Shown here piece by piece: positions 35,812 through 44,970 of a DNA stretch of 64,000 bases. The first letter of the stretch is position 1; the number at the start of each line of letters is the position of its first letter. The notes beneath the pieces are model-generated. The model did no database searches, was not told the DNA's origin, and saw only the letters and a program-made list of their open reading frames with translations. This stretch comes from Piscinibacter sp. XHJ-5 (lineage in GTDB: Bacteria; Pseudomonadota; Gammaproteobacteria; Burkholderiales; Burkholderiaceae_C). The translations under genes were made by a program, and so were the position numbers. The stretch covers positions 4,464,001-4,528,000 of the forward strand of contig NZ_CP123228.1 in assembly GCF_029855045.1 (NCBI RefSeq), written 5' to 3'.

Positions 35812-35834
35812 CCCGGCGTCCAGCGGACGCCGGG
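35812..35834 (+). terminator. Hairpin between pqqA and pqqB
   Basis: Perfect 10-base stem CCCGGCGTCC / GGACGCCGGG with a 3-base loop, 9 bases after the pqqA stop. No T-run follows, so it is more likely a partial terminator or RNA-stabilising element giving a high pqqA to pqqB ratio than a full stop. Confidence 0.7.
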
Positions 35835-35851
35835 GGCCTTCCACCCCCTGC

Positions 35852-36772
35852 ATGCGAATCACGATCCTCGGCGCGGCCGCAGGCGGCGGCTTTCCGCAAT
35901 GGAACTGCAACTGCCGCAACTGCGCCGGCGTGCGCAACGGCACCGTGCGCGCGCGCCCGCGCACCCAGTCGTCCATCTTCGTGAGGTCCGACGAACACGC
36001 CGACGGCGTGCTGTTCAATGCCTCGCCCGACGTGCTGGAGCAGATCCGCTCGCACCCCGCGCTGCAGCCGGCGCGCGGCTTGCGCGATTCGGCGATCGCC
36101 GGCGTCGTGCTGATCGACGGCCAGATCGACCATGCCACCGGCCTGTTCATGCTGCGCGAGCGCGCCACGCCGCTGCCGCTGTGGTGCACCGACCCGGTGG
36201 CCGAGGACCTGAGCAGCGGCAACCCCATCCTTCGCGTGCTGGGCCACTACTGCGGCGTGCGGCGCGAGCGCATCGCGCTCGACGGCTCCAGCTTCGAGGT
36301 GCCGGGCGCACCGGGCCTCGGCCTGCGCGCCCTGCCCCTGTCGAGCAAGGCTGCGCCCTACTCGCCGCACCGCGAGCAGCCGGTGCCCGGCGACAACATC
36401 GGCATGCTGATCACCGACACGCGGCGCGGCACCACGCTGTTCTATGCGCCCGGCCTCGGCGAGATCACGCCCGCGGTGTTCGATGCGATGGCCGGCGCCG
36501 ATGCGGTGATGGTCGACGGAACCTTCTGGACCGACGACGAGATGATCCGCCTGGGCCTGTCGCGCAAGACCGCGCGCGACATCGGCCATCTCGCGCAGTC
36601 GGGGCCCGGCGGGATGATCGAGTGGCTGTCGCGGCTGCCCTCGCGCACGGGCCGCTGGCTGATCCACGTCAACAACACCAATCCCATCCTCGATGAAGAT
36701 TCCCCGGAGCGCGCCGACCTGACGCGCGCCGGCATCCGCGTCTGCGAGGACGGCATGGAGATCCATTTGTGA
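35852..36772 (+). CDS. pqqB: PQQ biosynthesis protein PqqB
   Basis: Metallo-beta-lactamase-fold protein of 306 aa, thought to hydroxylate the tyrosine of the processed PqqA glutamate-tyrosine intermediate. The family-specific N-terminus [19 protein letters not shown] with a CxCxxC cluster (residues 19-24) is intact. The C-terminal [17 protein letters not shown] matches PqqB. Stop overlaps the GTG start of pqqC. Confidence 0.96.
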   Translation: MRITILGAAAGGGFPQWNCNCRNCAGVRNGTVRARPRTQSSIFVRSDEHADGVLFNASPDVLEQIRSHPALQPARGLRDSAIAGVVLIDGQIDHATGLFMLRERATPLPLWCTDPVAEDLSSGNPILRVLGHYCGVRRERIALDGSSFEVPGAPGLGLRALPLSSKAAPYSPHREQPVPGDNIGMLITDTRRGTTLFYAPGLGEITPAVFDAMAGADAVMVDGTFWTDDEMIRLGLSRKTARDIGHLAQSGPGGMIEWLSRLPSRTGRWLIHVNNTNPILDEDSPERADLTRAGIRVCEDGMEIHL

Positions 36773-37482
36773 ATGCACCGCCACCGGCCTGGTCGCGCGA
36801 GGAGTTGGAGCAGAAACTGCGCGAGCGCGGCTCGGCTTATCACATCCACCATCCGTTCAACCGCATGCTCAACAGCGGCCGCGCGTCGCCCGAGCAGATC
36901 CGCGGCTGGGTGGCGAACCGCTTCTACTACCAGATCGCGATTCCGGTGAAGGACGCGGCCATCCTGTCGAACTGCCGCGATCGCGAGGTGCGGCGGGGCT
37001 GGGTGCAGCGCATCCTCGACCACGACGGCTTCGAGCTCGGCGGCGTGAAGGACGAAGGCGGCATCGAGGCCTGGCTGCGCCTGGCCGAGGCGGTGGGACT
37101 GACGCGCGCCGAGGTGCTCGACCTGCGCCACGTCGCGCCCGCCATGCGCTTCGCGGTGGATGCGTACGTCGAGTTCGCGCGCCGCGCGCCGTGGCAGGAG
37201 GCGGTGTGCTCGTCGCTCACCGAGCTGTTCGCGCCCGAGATCCACAAGCAGCGCCTCGCCAACTGGCCCGAGCACTACGGCTGGATCGAACCCGAGGGCC
37301 TGCAGTACTTCCGCAACCGCGTCAGCCAGGCGCGCCGCGACGTCGAGCAGGGGCTGGCGATCACGCTGGCGCACTTCACGACGCGCCCCCTGCAGGAGCG
37401 CGCCCTGGAGGTGCTGCAGCTCAAGCTCGACATCCTGTGGGCCATGAACGACGCCATGGCGCAGAAGTACGGCGTGTCATGA
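36769..37482 (+). CDS. pqqC: Pyrroloquinoline-quinone synthase PqqC
   Basis: Cofactor-free oxidase that closes the ring and performs the final eight-electron oxidation to PQQ; 237 aa. Family stretches: [61 protein letters not shown] and a catalytic-site [14 protein letters not shown] start within the pqqB stop (GTGA) and TGA overlapping the ATG of pqqD show translational coupling. Confidence 0.97.
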   Translation: MNAPPPAWSREELEQKLRERGSAYHIHHPFNRMLNSGRASPEQIRGWVANRFYYQIAIPVKDAAILSNCRDREVRRGWVQRILDHDGFELGGVKDEGGIEAWLRLAEAVGLTRAEVLDLRHVAPAMRFAVDAYVEFARRAPWQEAVCSSLTELFAPEIHKQRLANWPEHYGWIEPEGLQYFRNRVSQARRDVEQGLAITLAHFTTRPLQERALEVLQLKLDILWAMNDAMAQKYGVS

Positions 37483-37751
37483 CGGCCACCCTCGCCACCG
37501 TGCCGCGCATCGGCACCGGCTTTCGCCTGCAATGGGAGCCGGCGCAGGAGTGCCACGTGCTGCTGTACCCCGAAGGCATGGTCAAGCTCAACCAGAGCGC
37601 GGGCGAGATCCTCAAGCGCTGCGACGGGCAGCGCAGCTGCGCGGCCATCGTGGCCGAGCTGGAAGCGGCCTTCTCGGCCACGGGGCTGGAAAGCGACGTG
37701 CTCGGCTTCGTCGAGGTCGCCGGCCGGCAGCGTTGGCTGGCGTGGGATTGA
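37479..37751 (+). CDS. pqqD: PqqA-binding chaperone PqqD
   Basis: A 90-residue RiPP-recognition protein that presents PqqA to the radical SAM enzyme PqqE. Typical features: [37 protein letters not shown] and a C-terminal helix ending in RQRWLAWD. Coupled to pqqC by a 4-base overlap. A 74-base gap with a REP-like hairpin separates it from pqqE, where many relatives have an overlap or fusion. Confidence 0.95.
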   Translation: MTATLATVPRIGTGFRLQWEPAQECHVLLYPEGMVKLNQSAGEILKRCDGQRSCAAIVAELEAAFSATGLESDVLGFVEVAGRQRWLAWD

Positions 37752-37788
37752 CCGATGCACCTCCTTGCAGCCTCGAGAAAGAACCACT

Positions 37789-37812
37789 CCCTCTCCCGCG
37801 TGCCGGAGAGGG
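37789..37812. repeat. REP-like hairpin, copy 4 (within the pqq operon)
   Basis: CCCTCTCC / GGAGAGGG around a CCGCGTGCC-type loop, between pqqD and pqqE, ending 13 bases before the pqqE ATG and so close to its ribosome site. This is the most degenerate of the five copies and the only one inside an otherwise tightly overlapping operon. Confidence 0.7.
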
Positions 37813-37825
37813 TGAGGACGAGGAC

Positions 37826-38953
37826 ATGAGCACCACCTCGCCGCGTCCCGGACCGCCGCTGTGGCTGCTGGCCGAGCTGACCTACCGCTGCCCGCTGCAC
37901 TGCGTGTTCTGCTTCAACCCGATCGACTTCGCGCGCCACGAGGACGAGATCGGCACCGACGACTGGCTGCGCGTGCTGCGCGAAGGCCGCGAGCTCGGCG
38001 CGGTGCAGCTCGGCCTGTCGGGCGGCGAGCCGCTGCTGCGCGACGACCTGGAGCTCATCGTCGCCGAGGCGCATCGTCTCGGCTACTACAGCAACCTGCT
38101 GACCTCCGGCATCGGCCTGACCCCCGCGCGCGCCCGCGCGCTGAAGGACGCCGGCCTGGATCATGTGCAGCTGTCGTTCCAGGACTCCACGCGCGAGATG
38201 AACGACTTCCTCTCGCACACCAAGACCTTCGAGCTGAAGAACCGGGTCGCGAAGATCATCAAGGACCAGGGCTGGCCGATGGTGATGAACGTGGTCATCC
38301 ACCGCCTCAACATCGACCACGTCGACCGCATCATCGGCATGGCGCACGAGATGGGCGCCGAGTACCTCGAGCTCGCGAACACGCAGTACTACTCCTGGGC
38401 CTTCCTCAACCGGTCGCAGCTGCTGCCGACACACGAGCAGCTGCGCCGCGCGGAAGCCTGCACCGACGCCTGGCGCGCCAAGCTGGGCGATGCGATGCGC
38501 ATCTTCTTCGTCGCGCCCGACTACCACGAAGGCCGCGTGAAGAAGTGCGTCAACGGCTGGGGCAGCACCTTGCTCAACATCGCGCCCGACGGCGTCGCCC
38601 TGCCCTGCCACACCGCGCGCATGCTGCCCGGCATGTCGTTCCCCAGCGTGCGCGACACATCGCTGCGCGACATCTGGTACGACTCCGAAGGGTTCAACCG
38701 CTACCGAGGCACGGGCTGGATGAAGTCGCCCTGCTCGAGCTGCGAGCACAAGGAGGAAGACCTGGGCGGCTGCCGCTGCCAGGCCTACCTCATCGCGCAG
38801 GACCCCGAGGCCGCCGATCCGGTGTGCCGCAAGAGCCCGCACCACGACCGGGTCGAGGCGGTGGTCGCCGAAGCGGCGCGTCCGCAGGCGGTGGAGCGCC
38901 CGCTGGTATTCCGTGACCCGGCCAACTCGCGGCGCCTGACCCCGGCGGCATGA
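37826..38953 (+). CDS. pqqE: PqqA peptide cyclase PqqE (radical SAM)
   Basis: Radical SAM enzyme forming the Glu-Tyr carbon-carbon bond in PqqA; 375 aa. Radical SAM cluster CPLHCVFC (Cys22, 26, 29), SGGEPLLRDDLE, and a SPASM-type C-terminal region with further cluster cysteines (CVNGWGSTLLNIAPDGVALPC, CSSCEHKEEDLGGCRCQAY). Last recognised pqq gene; no pqqF or pqqG protease gene is in the window, so PqqA processing must rely on a protease encoded elsewhere. Confidence 0.97.
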   Translation: MSTTSPRPGPPLWLLAELTYRCPLHCVFCFNPIDFARHEDEIGTDDWLRVLREGRELGAVQLGLSGGEPLLRDDLELIVAEAHRLGYYSNLLTSGIGLTPARARALKDAGLDHVQLSFQDSTREMNDFLSHTKTFELKNRVAKIIKDQGWPMVMNVVIHRLNIDHVDRIIGMAHEMGAEYLELANTQYYSWAFLNRSQLLPTHEQLRRAEACTDAWRAKLGDAMRIFFVAPDYHEGRVKKCVNGWGSTLLNIAPDGVALPCHTARMLPGMSFPSVRDTSLRDIWYDSEGFNRYRGTGWMKSPCSSCEHKEEDLGGCRCQAYLIAQDPEAADPVCRKSPHHDRVEAVVAEAARPQAVERPLVFRDPANSRRLTPAA

Positions 38954-39099
38954 GGCGCGCAGCGTGCACGCGGTGCCGTGCTCGCCGCCGCACCCCGCGC
39001 CCTGCATCACCTCGCCGAGGCGAAGTACGCTTCGGGCCTGCCCCAAGGCGCGGCAATTGCTTGAAGGACCGCTCCAGCCCCCACAACAAGGAGACAAGC

Positions 39100-39531
39100 A
39101 TGGCGCTTTCAGCGATGGAAAGCATCCGGATCGACGCGCTCGCCGCGGGCATCTGGGCGACGATCCGCAACTTCGACGCACTGCAGGACTGGCATCCCGC
39201 GGTCGCGAAGAGCCCGGCCGACAAGGCCAATGCCGAAGGCTCGGTGCGGCGCCTGTCGCTGCACGGCGGCGGCGAAGTGGTCGAGACGCTGGAGCGCCAT
39301 GACGACAGCCGCATGAGCTACACGTACACCTCCGCCGACGGCAGCGCGCTCCCGGTCGCGGGTTACCGGTCGACGATCACCGTGTCGCCTGATGGCGCCG
39401 GCGCCAGGGTCGAATGGCGCGGCGAGTTCTCGGCTGCCCCCGGCGTGAAGGACGATGCGGCGGTCCAGGGGATGCGCGGGGTGTACCGGGCCGGCTTGGA
39501 CAACCTGAAGCGCCTGCACGAGCGCGGCTGA
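39100..39531 (+). CDS. SRPBCC-family protein, MxaD-like
   Basis: A 143-residue START/SRPBCC-fold protein. The pattern IWATIRNFDALQDWHPAVAKS, RRLSLHGGGEVVETLERHDD and AGYRSTITVSPDGAGARVEWRGEF matches the MxaD-like subgroup found near PQQ-dependent alcohol dehydrogenases, where MxaD assists electron transfer from methanol dehydrogenase. No signal peptide is visible here, unlike MxaD itself, so a cytoplasmic role is more likely. GGAG precedes the ATG. Co-directional with pqqE and the TonB receptor. Confidence 0.82.
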   Translation: MALSAMESIRIDALAAGIWATIRNFDALQDWHPAVAKSPADKANAEGSVRRLSLHGGGEVVETLERHDDSRMSYTYTSADGSALPVAGYRSTITVSPDGAGARVEWRGEFSAAPGVKDDAAVQGMRGVYRAGLDNLKRLHERG

Positions 39532-39546
39532 GCGCATCGCACGGCC

Positions 39547-41820
39547 GTGAACGACCAGCCGCGGGCATCGCGACGGGCCGCCGGCGTGGCGCTGTGCGCC
39601 GCACCGCTCATCGCCATGGCACAGACTGCGCCATCCGAGACGCGGCTGCCCACGGTGGAAGTGGTGGGCACCTCCCCGCTGCCGGGCCAGGGTGTCGCAC
39701 GCGACCTGCTGCCCTACACCACGCATGTGCTGCGGCGCGATGCCATCGACCGGGCCAGTCCCGACAACCTGGTCGACCTGATGAACCGCCTGCTGCCGGG
39801 CATGCAGGTCAACGACGTGCAGGGCAGTCCGTTCCAGGCCGACCTGACCTACCGCGGCTTTCGCGCCTCCGGCATGCTCGGCGCATCGCAGGGGCTGTCG
39901 GTCTACATGGACGGCGTGCGTGTCAACGAGCCATTCGGGGACGTCGTGAACTGGGACATGGTCCCCGAGTTCTCGGTGAACACCCTGACGCTGGTGCCTG
40001 GCGCCAATCCCGCCTTCGGACTCAACACGCTGGGCGGCTCGCTGTCGATGACGACCCACAGCGGCCTCACGGCGCCGGGCTGGCGCGCGCAGGTGCAGAC
40101 GGGCAGCTTCGGCCGCCGCCAGCTCGACCTCAGCCACGGCGCGCAGCACGGCGACGGATGGCACAGCTACGTCGCCGGCAGCACCTTCGATGAAGACGGC
40201 TGGCGCGACCACTCGGCGGGCCGCCTGGCGCACCTGCTCGCCCGCATGGGGCACGGCGATGCCGACACCAGCTGGGACGTCGGGCTGCAGCTCGGCCGCA
40301 GCCGCCTGGTCGGCAACGGCCTCGTGCCGGCCTCGACGCTCGACGAGGCCGGCGACGCGATCGTGCGCACGCCGGACCTGTATGCCCTGCGCCGGGAGAC
40401 GATCTACACGCATCCCGACCGCACGACCAATCACCTCGCGCAGCTCACCTTCAACTGGCACCGGCAGCTCGCCTCGGGCGACGAGCTTTCAGCGCTCGCC
40501 TACTCGAGGCATTCGCGCCGCGACACCGTCAACGGCGACGTGGCCGAGGAAGCGACCGCGCAGGCCAACGCATCGCTCAACACCAGCGCCACGCGGCAGC
40601 GGGGCGAGGGCGCGGCCCTGAGCCTGGCGGGCAGGACGGGGCCGCACCAGTGGCAGGTCGGCGCCTCGATCGACGCCAGCCGCATTCGCTTCGAGCAGCT
40701 GGAGCAGGCGGGGTCGTTCACCGCCGACCGCGGCGTGCGGCCCGGCGACGAGGCCGCGCAGCTCAGCGCCCGCGTGTCCGGCCGCTCCATCGCCATCGGC
40801 CTGTACGGCACCGACACCTGGCAGCTCGGCCCCTCCACTCACGTGACAGGAACCCTGCGCTACAACCGCGCCCGCGTGAGCAACCGCCTCACCAGCGTCG
40901 ACGACGACGACGGCGCGGTGCAGGAGCGGCCCGAGGAGCGTTTCACCTACGACAGCCTGAACCCCGCGCTCGGCATTGCCCATCGACTGGCGGCCGGACC
41001 GACGCTGTTCGCGAACGTGGCACGCAACAACCGCATGCCGACGGTGATCGAGCTGGGCTGCGCCGATCCCGCGCAGCCATGCCGCCTGCCCGCGGGACTG
41101 CAGTCGGATCCCTTCCTGAAGCAGGTGGTGTCGCGCACCGGCGAGCTCGGCGCACGCTGGCAGGCCGGCCGCACGCGGCTCAGCGTGTCGGCCTATCGCA
41201 CCGACAACCGCGACGACATCCTCTTTCGCAGCGTCAGCGTGAACGGTCAGCAGGGCTACTTCGAGAACTTCCCGCGCACGCGCCACCAGGGCCTGGACGC
41301 CGAGCTCCAGGCCGAGCTGGGCGCGTTGAGCGTGGGCGTGTCGTACAGCCACCTGCAGGCCACCTACCAGGCCGACGGGCTGCTGCGCCAGGGGCAGCGC
41401 AACGTCGAGGTGCGTTCCGGCACCCGCATCGCCGGCCTGCCGCGGCATGGCTTCAAGCTGTCGGCGGACTGGCGCTTCGGCAAGCGCTGGAGCCTGGGCG
41501 CCGACCTGCAGGCGGTGTCGCGCCGCGGCACCGCGGGCAACGAGGACGGGCGCATCGAGGACGGCTCGGACGAGCGCCTGGACGCAGCGGTGCGCGGCTA
41601 CGCGGTGATCAACCTGCGCGGCGCCTGGCAGTCCGCATCGGGCTGGGAGCTCTTCGCCCGCATCAACAACGTCGCCGACCGGCGTTACGAGAACTTCGCC
41701 GCCTTGGGAGAGACGGTGTTCGATGCGCAAGGGCACTACACGGGCGACGCGCATGACGCGGTGTTCGTGGCGCCGGGAGCGCCGCGCGCGGCGTTCGTGG
41801 GGGTTCGGTTCCGGCATTGA
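39547..41820 (+). CDS. TonB-dependent outer-membrane receptor
   Basis: A 757-residue receptor. GTG start, signal peptide (RAAGVALCAAPLIAMAQ), TonB-box-like TVEVVG (about 36-41), plug domain with RASGMLGASQGLSVYMDGVRVNEPFGD, then a 22-strand-type barrel ending FVGVRFRH with a terminal aromatic/His pair. Located 15 bases after the MxaD-like gene and downstream of pqqA-E, and facing an ABC operon of the PQQ-dehydrogenase/lanthanide (Lut/Ped) type. Likely cargo: a lanthanide complex (LutH-like) or PQQ; the sequence alone does not decide. Confidence 0.88.
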   Translation: MNDQPRASRRAAGVALCAAPLIAMAQTAPSETRLPTVEVVGTSPLPGQGVARDLLPYTTHVLRRDAIDRASPDNLVDLMNRLLPGMQVNDVQGSPFQADLTYRGFRASGMLGASQGLSVYMDGVRVNEPFGDVVNWDMVPEFSVNTLTLVPGANPAFGLNTLGGSLSMTTHSGLTAPGWRAQVQTGSFGRRQLDLSHGAQHGDGWHSYVAGSTFDEDGWRDHSAGRLAHLLARMGHGDADTSWDVGLQLGRSRLVGNGLVPASTLDEAGDAIVRTPDLYALRRETIYTHPDRTTNHLAQLTFNWHRQLASGDELSALAYSRHSRRDTVNGDVAEEATAQANASLNTSATRQRGEGAALSLAGRTGPHQWQVGASIDASRIRFEQLEQAGSFTADRGVRPGDEAAQLSARVSGRSIAIGLYGTDTWQLGPSTHVTGTLRYNRARVSNRLTSVDDDDGAVQERPEERFTYDSLNPALGIAHRLAAGPTLFANVARNNRMPTVIELGCADPAQPCRLPAGLQSDPFLKQVVSRTGELGARWQAGRTRLSVSAYRTDNRDDILFRSVSVNGQQGYFENFPRTRHQGLDAELQAELGALSVGVSYSHLQATYQADGLLRQGQRNVEVRSGTRIAGLPRHGFKLSADWRFGKRWSLGADLQAVSRRGTAGNEDGRIEDGSDERLDAAVRGYAVINLRGAWQSASGWELFARINNVADRRYENFAALGETVFDAQGHYTGDAHDAVFVAPGAPRAAFVGVRFRH

Positions 41821-41840
41821 GGGCGGCGGATGGCCGGGTC

Positions 41841-41915
41841 CGTTCGCGCCGAGCTTGTCGAAGCGCTGCGTGGCAGTGCGAAAACATTCCCGTTCGCCCT
41901 GAGGTATCGAAGGGC
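41841..41915. repeat. Two degenerate CGTTCGCCCTGAG-type repeat units
   Basis: CGTTCGCGCCGAGCTTGTCGAAG (split by three or four changes) and CGTTCGCCCTGAGGTATCGAAGG in the 125-base gap between the convergent TonB receptor and Bug-protein genes. Same family as the cluster at 33225-33545. No terminator with a T-run is seen. Confidence 0.6.
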
Positions 41916-41945
41916 CGGCCCAGGTCGTCGCAGGGCTGCCACTCC

Positions 41946-42929
41946 CTACTTCGCCCGCGTCCGCTCCACCGCCGCGCGCTCGCGCGCGAACGTCTCCCTG
42001 CACGCCTGCGCATACGCAGCCGGACCCAGGTAGTCGAGCTCCTGGTCGTACTTCGCGATCTCCTCGACGAACTGCGGATCGAACATCGCCTTGCGGAAGG
42101 CGTCGTGCAGGACGGTCACCACCTTGCCCGGCAGGCCGCGCGGGCCGCCCAGGCCGTACGGCGACTGGGCGACGATGTCATAGCCCAGCTCGCGCAGCGT
42201 CGGCACGCGGGGCCAGCGCTTGGAACGCTGCGCGGCGAAGGTCGTCAGCAGGCGCAGCCGCCCCGCGTCGACGGCCGGGCCGAAGCCGGTCGAGCTGACG
42301 CCGGCCATCACCTGGCCCGACATGATGGCGTTGATCTGCTCGCTGACGCCCTTGTAGGGCACGTGGATGTAGCGCAGCCCGCGGGCGGTGAACAGCTCCT
42401 CCAGGACCAGGTGAGGCGACGTGCCCACGCCGTTGGTCGCGATCGACAGCGCGCCCGGCTGGGCGCGCGCGTAGGCGAACAGATCGTCCAGGCTCTCGAA
42501 CACGCTTGCGGCGCCGACCAGCAGGCCGAAGGTGACGCCGGAGATCTGGATGATGGGCGTCACGTCGTTGAGCGGATGCCAGTGCACCGATTGCGTGAAG
42601 TAGGCGCGGAAGATCGGCTGCGGAAGCTGCGCGATGGTGTAGCCGTCGGGCTCGGCCTGCTGCAGCACCGGCATGGCCAGCGTTCCGCCGGCCCCGCCGC
42701 GGTTCTCCACGATCACGCGCTGGCCCAGCTGGCGCGAGGCCAGATCGGCCAGCACGCGCATCGAGATGTCGGTGGCGCCGCCGGCCGCCCACGGCACCCA
42801 CAGCATGATGGGCCGGGACGGAAAGGCGTCGTTCGCCGCGGCGCGCGTCAGCGCTGACGGCGCCAGCGCAAGGGCCGCGGCGCTGCCCAGCCAGCGGCGG
42901 CGTGTCATCCTCCAACGCGAGACGTTCAT
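41946..42929 (-). CDS. Bug-family (TctC-like) periplasmic binding protein
   Basis: A 327-residue tripartite-tricarboxylate-transporter-type binding protein. Twin-arginine-like/Sec leader (MTRRRWLGSAAALALAPSAL), then PSRPIMLWVPWAAGGATDISMRVLA, VIVENRGGAGGTLAM, VPYKGVSEQINAIMSGQV and PTLRELGYDIVAQSPYGL, all standard Bug landmarks. The ATG at 42929 overlaps the stop of the ABC-2 permease gene (ATGA), so it is the last gene of the fhc-ABC operon. Bug proteins normally serve TctAB systems or act as sensors; no TctA/TctB is here. Confidence 0.9.
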   Translation of the reverse strand: MNVSRWRMTRRRWLGSAAALALAPSALTRAAANDAFPSRPIMLWVPWAAGGATDISMRVLADLASRQLGQRVIVENRGGAGGTLAMPVLQQAEPDGYTIAQLPQPIFRAYFTQSVHWHPLNDVTPIIQISGVTFGLLVGAASVFESLDDLFAYARAQPGALSIATNGVGTSPHLVLEELFTARGLRYIHVPYKGVSEQINAIMSGQVMAGVSSTGFGPAVDAGRLRLLTTFAAQRSKRWPRVPTLRELGYDIVAQSPYGLGGPRGLPGKVVTVLHDAFRKAMFDPQFVEEIAKYDQELDYLGPAAYAQACRETFARERAAVERTRAK

Positions 42930-43795
42930 CCGCCACCTCCGCCACGCTTGGTGAGCCCGCCGAAGCCGCGCTGCGGGTCATAGCCCCAGCATGCGAGGCC
43001 GAAGAACACGAGCAGGCAGCCCACCACCACCCAGGGCGCGATGCCCGGGTCCTTGCCGTACAGCGCGAAGCGGACCCACTCCACCGCATGCGTGAACGGA
43101 TTGAAGCGCGCCGCCTGGTACACCCACTCGGCCCCCGACTCCTGCAGCTTCCACAAGGGATAGAGCGCGGTCGACAGGAAGTACATCGGGAAGATGACGA
43201 AGTTCATCGTGCCGGCGAAGTTCTCGAGCTGCCGGATGTGCACCGAGAGGAACAGCCCCAGCGCGCCCAGCATCAGCGCGGCGCACACCAGGGCGACCAG
43301 GGCGTGCAGCCCGGCCAGGCCGAGCACCGGCAGCGTCGTGCCGAGCAGCGCCGCCACCGCCACGAAGGCCAGCGCCTGCAGCAGCGACAGCAGCGCGGTC
43401 GCGCACAGCTTGCTGAACAGCAGCCACGCGCGCGGCAAAGGCGCCGTGAGCAGCAGCCGCATCAGGCCCATCTCGCGGTCGTACACCATCGCGAGCGACG
43501 ACTGCATGCCGTTGAACAGCAGCACCATGCCCACCAGGCCGGGCGCGATGTACACGTCGTACGGGATGTAGGTGTCGTAGGGCTCGACGATGGCCACGCC
43601 GAACACGTTGCGAAAGCCGGCGGCGAACACCGCCAGCCACAGCAGCGGACGCACCAGCGCGGAGACGAGCCGGCCGGTCTGCTGCGAGAACTTCAGCAGC
43701 TCGCGCAGCACGATGGCCCGCAGCGCCTGCAGCGCATGGGCCGGGCCGTGGCGTGCCGACGTCGCGGCAACACGCTGCTCGTCGGTGCGGTTCAT
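42926..43795 (-). CDS. ABC-2 type permease of PQQ-alcohol-dehydrogenase-linked system (PedC/LutF-like)
   Basis: Integral membrane ABC-2 permease, 289 aa, with about six hydrophobic segments (ALVRPLLWLAVFAAGF, LVGMVLLFNGMQ, SLLQALAFVAVAALLG, ALVALVCAALMLGALGLFL). The stretch MVYDREMGLMRLLLTAPLPRAW is typical of this subfamily. ATG 43795 overlaps the stop of the binding-protein gene; an in-frame ATG at 43810 is an alternative. Partner of the ATPase at 45959-46750. Relatives act with exaA/ped-type dehydrogenases or in lanthanide transport. Confidence 0.88.
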   Translation of the reverse strand: MNRTDEQRVAATSARHGPAHALQALRAIVLRELLKFSQQTGRLVSALVRPLLWLAVFAAGFRNVFGVAIVEPYDTYIPYDVYIAPGLVGMVLLFNGMQSSLAMVYDREMGLMRLLLTAPLPRAWLLFSKLCATALLSLLQALAFVAVAALLGTTLPVLGLAGLHALVALVCAALMLGALGLFLSVHIRQLENFAGTMNFVIFPMYFLSTALYPLWKLQESGAEWVYQAARFNPFTHAVEWVRFALYGKDPGIAPWVVVGCLLVFFGLACWGYDPQRGFGGLTKRGGGGG

Positions 43796-44970
43796 CGCGG
43801 GTGTTTGCATGCCTTCTCCGGTGCATCGGCGCCGAGCGAGTCCAGCACGTTGACGGGGTGCAGCACGCCTTCGACGGGCGCCTGCGAGATCACCCCCTGG
43901 CCGTCGGTCAGCAGCAAGGTCTGCCGCAGCTGGCCGTCCCACGGCCGAAATCCGAGCGAGGTGCCCTTGGACCCGTCGAGCGCGACCTTGGGCAGCGCCT
44001 GATCCCACGCGGCCGCCGGTCCCTTGGGGGCCGCGGCGGCGGCCGCGGCCAGCGCCTTGCCCGCCATCCACGCCGACCAGTCGTGCGCCGTCATCGGCCG
44101 CTTGGCCGCCTTCGCGAAGCGCCTGGATACCTGCGGCGCGCCGAAGCGCTCGAACTGCGCATGCCAGGCCACGGCGACCAGACCGGCGTCGCCGACCACC
44201 GGCCTCGGCAGCACCGTGCGGTACGGCAGCGAGCGCGCGAACTCGCCGTCGCTGTCGACGACCCACACCGCGTCGTACTGCGCGCCGGCGGTGAGCAGCA
44301 GCGGGTTGGCGAGCTCGCGCTCGCGCGGGTCGTCCGAGAGCTTGAACGGCTTGGTCGCCACCGCCTGCAGGCCGTAGCGCTTGATCGACGCCTGCGCCGT
44401 CGCCGCCCGCAGCGCGTCCTGCGGGCTGGGGCCGGCGAGCACCAGCACGCGGCTCCACTTGCGCGCGACCAGGGTCTGCGCCAGCGCGTCGCTGCGCATC
44501 CGCTCGCTGGGGATCAGGTGGAACAGCCGCGGGCGGCAGTCCTGCTGGCGCAGCCGGTCGGCAGCGTCGCCGACGTTGAGCACCGGCAGCTTGACGGCAT
44601 CGACCACCGCGAGCGTCCAGTCGGTGGGCAGGTCGGTGACCAGCACGGCGGCGCCGCCCTTCTCCGCCGCCACCGCGGCCGCTCGTGCGGCGTCGATCGA
44701 CGCGACCGGCGTGCCGGCCAGCGACACGCCCGCGCCGACGGCATCGAGCTCGAAGCGGCTGTCCTCGATGGCCAGCTGCACACCGTCGGCCGCCGGCCCG
44801 CCGGGATGCCCCAGGTAGGCGCGCTCCACGCGCGTGCGCTCCAGCCGCGGGTCGTCGGCCGGCGTGAGCAGCGTCGCCTTCAGCGTCGCCGCGCGCGCCC
44901 CCGGCAGCAGCGTCAGACCGGCCGCCAGCAGCGCGCCGCCCAGGATCCGATGCAGCCCGGTGCAGCTCAT
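43792..44970 (-). CDS. ABC substrate-binding-like protein of PQQ-dehydrogenase-linked system (PedA/LutA-like)
   Basis: A 392-residue exported protein: signal peptide ILGGALLAAGLTLLPGARA, then a Leu/Ile/Val-binding-protein-like fold (LVTDLPTDWTLAVVDAVKLPVLNVGDAADRL, FHLIPSERMRSDALAQTLV, LVLAGPSPQDAL). It matches the family annotated as substrate-binding proteins of PQQ-dependent alcohol dehydrogenase ABC systems, of which LutA is a lanthanide-linked example. Coupled by ATGA overlaps to the beta-propeller gene before it and the permease after it. Confidence 0.87.
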   Translation of the reverse strand: MSCTGLHRILGGALLAAGLTLLPGARAATLKATLLTPADDPRLERTRVERAYLGHPGGPAADGVQLAIEDSRFELDAVGAGVSLAGTPVASIDAARAAAVAAEKGGAAVLVTDLPTDWTLAVVDAVKLPVLNVGDAADRLRQQDCRPRLFHLIPSERMRSDALAQTLVARKWSRVLVLAGPSPQDALRAATAQASIKRYGLQAVATKPFKLSDDPRERELANPLLLTAGAQYDAVWVVDSDGEFARSLPYRTVLPRPVVGDAGLVAVAWHAQFERFGAPQVSRRFAKAAKRPMTAHDWSAWMAGKALAAAAAAAPKGPAAAWDQALPKVALDGSKGTSLGFRPWDGQLRQTLLLTDGQGVISQAPVEGVLHPVNVLDSLGADAPEKACKHPR

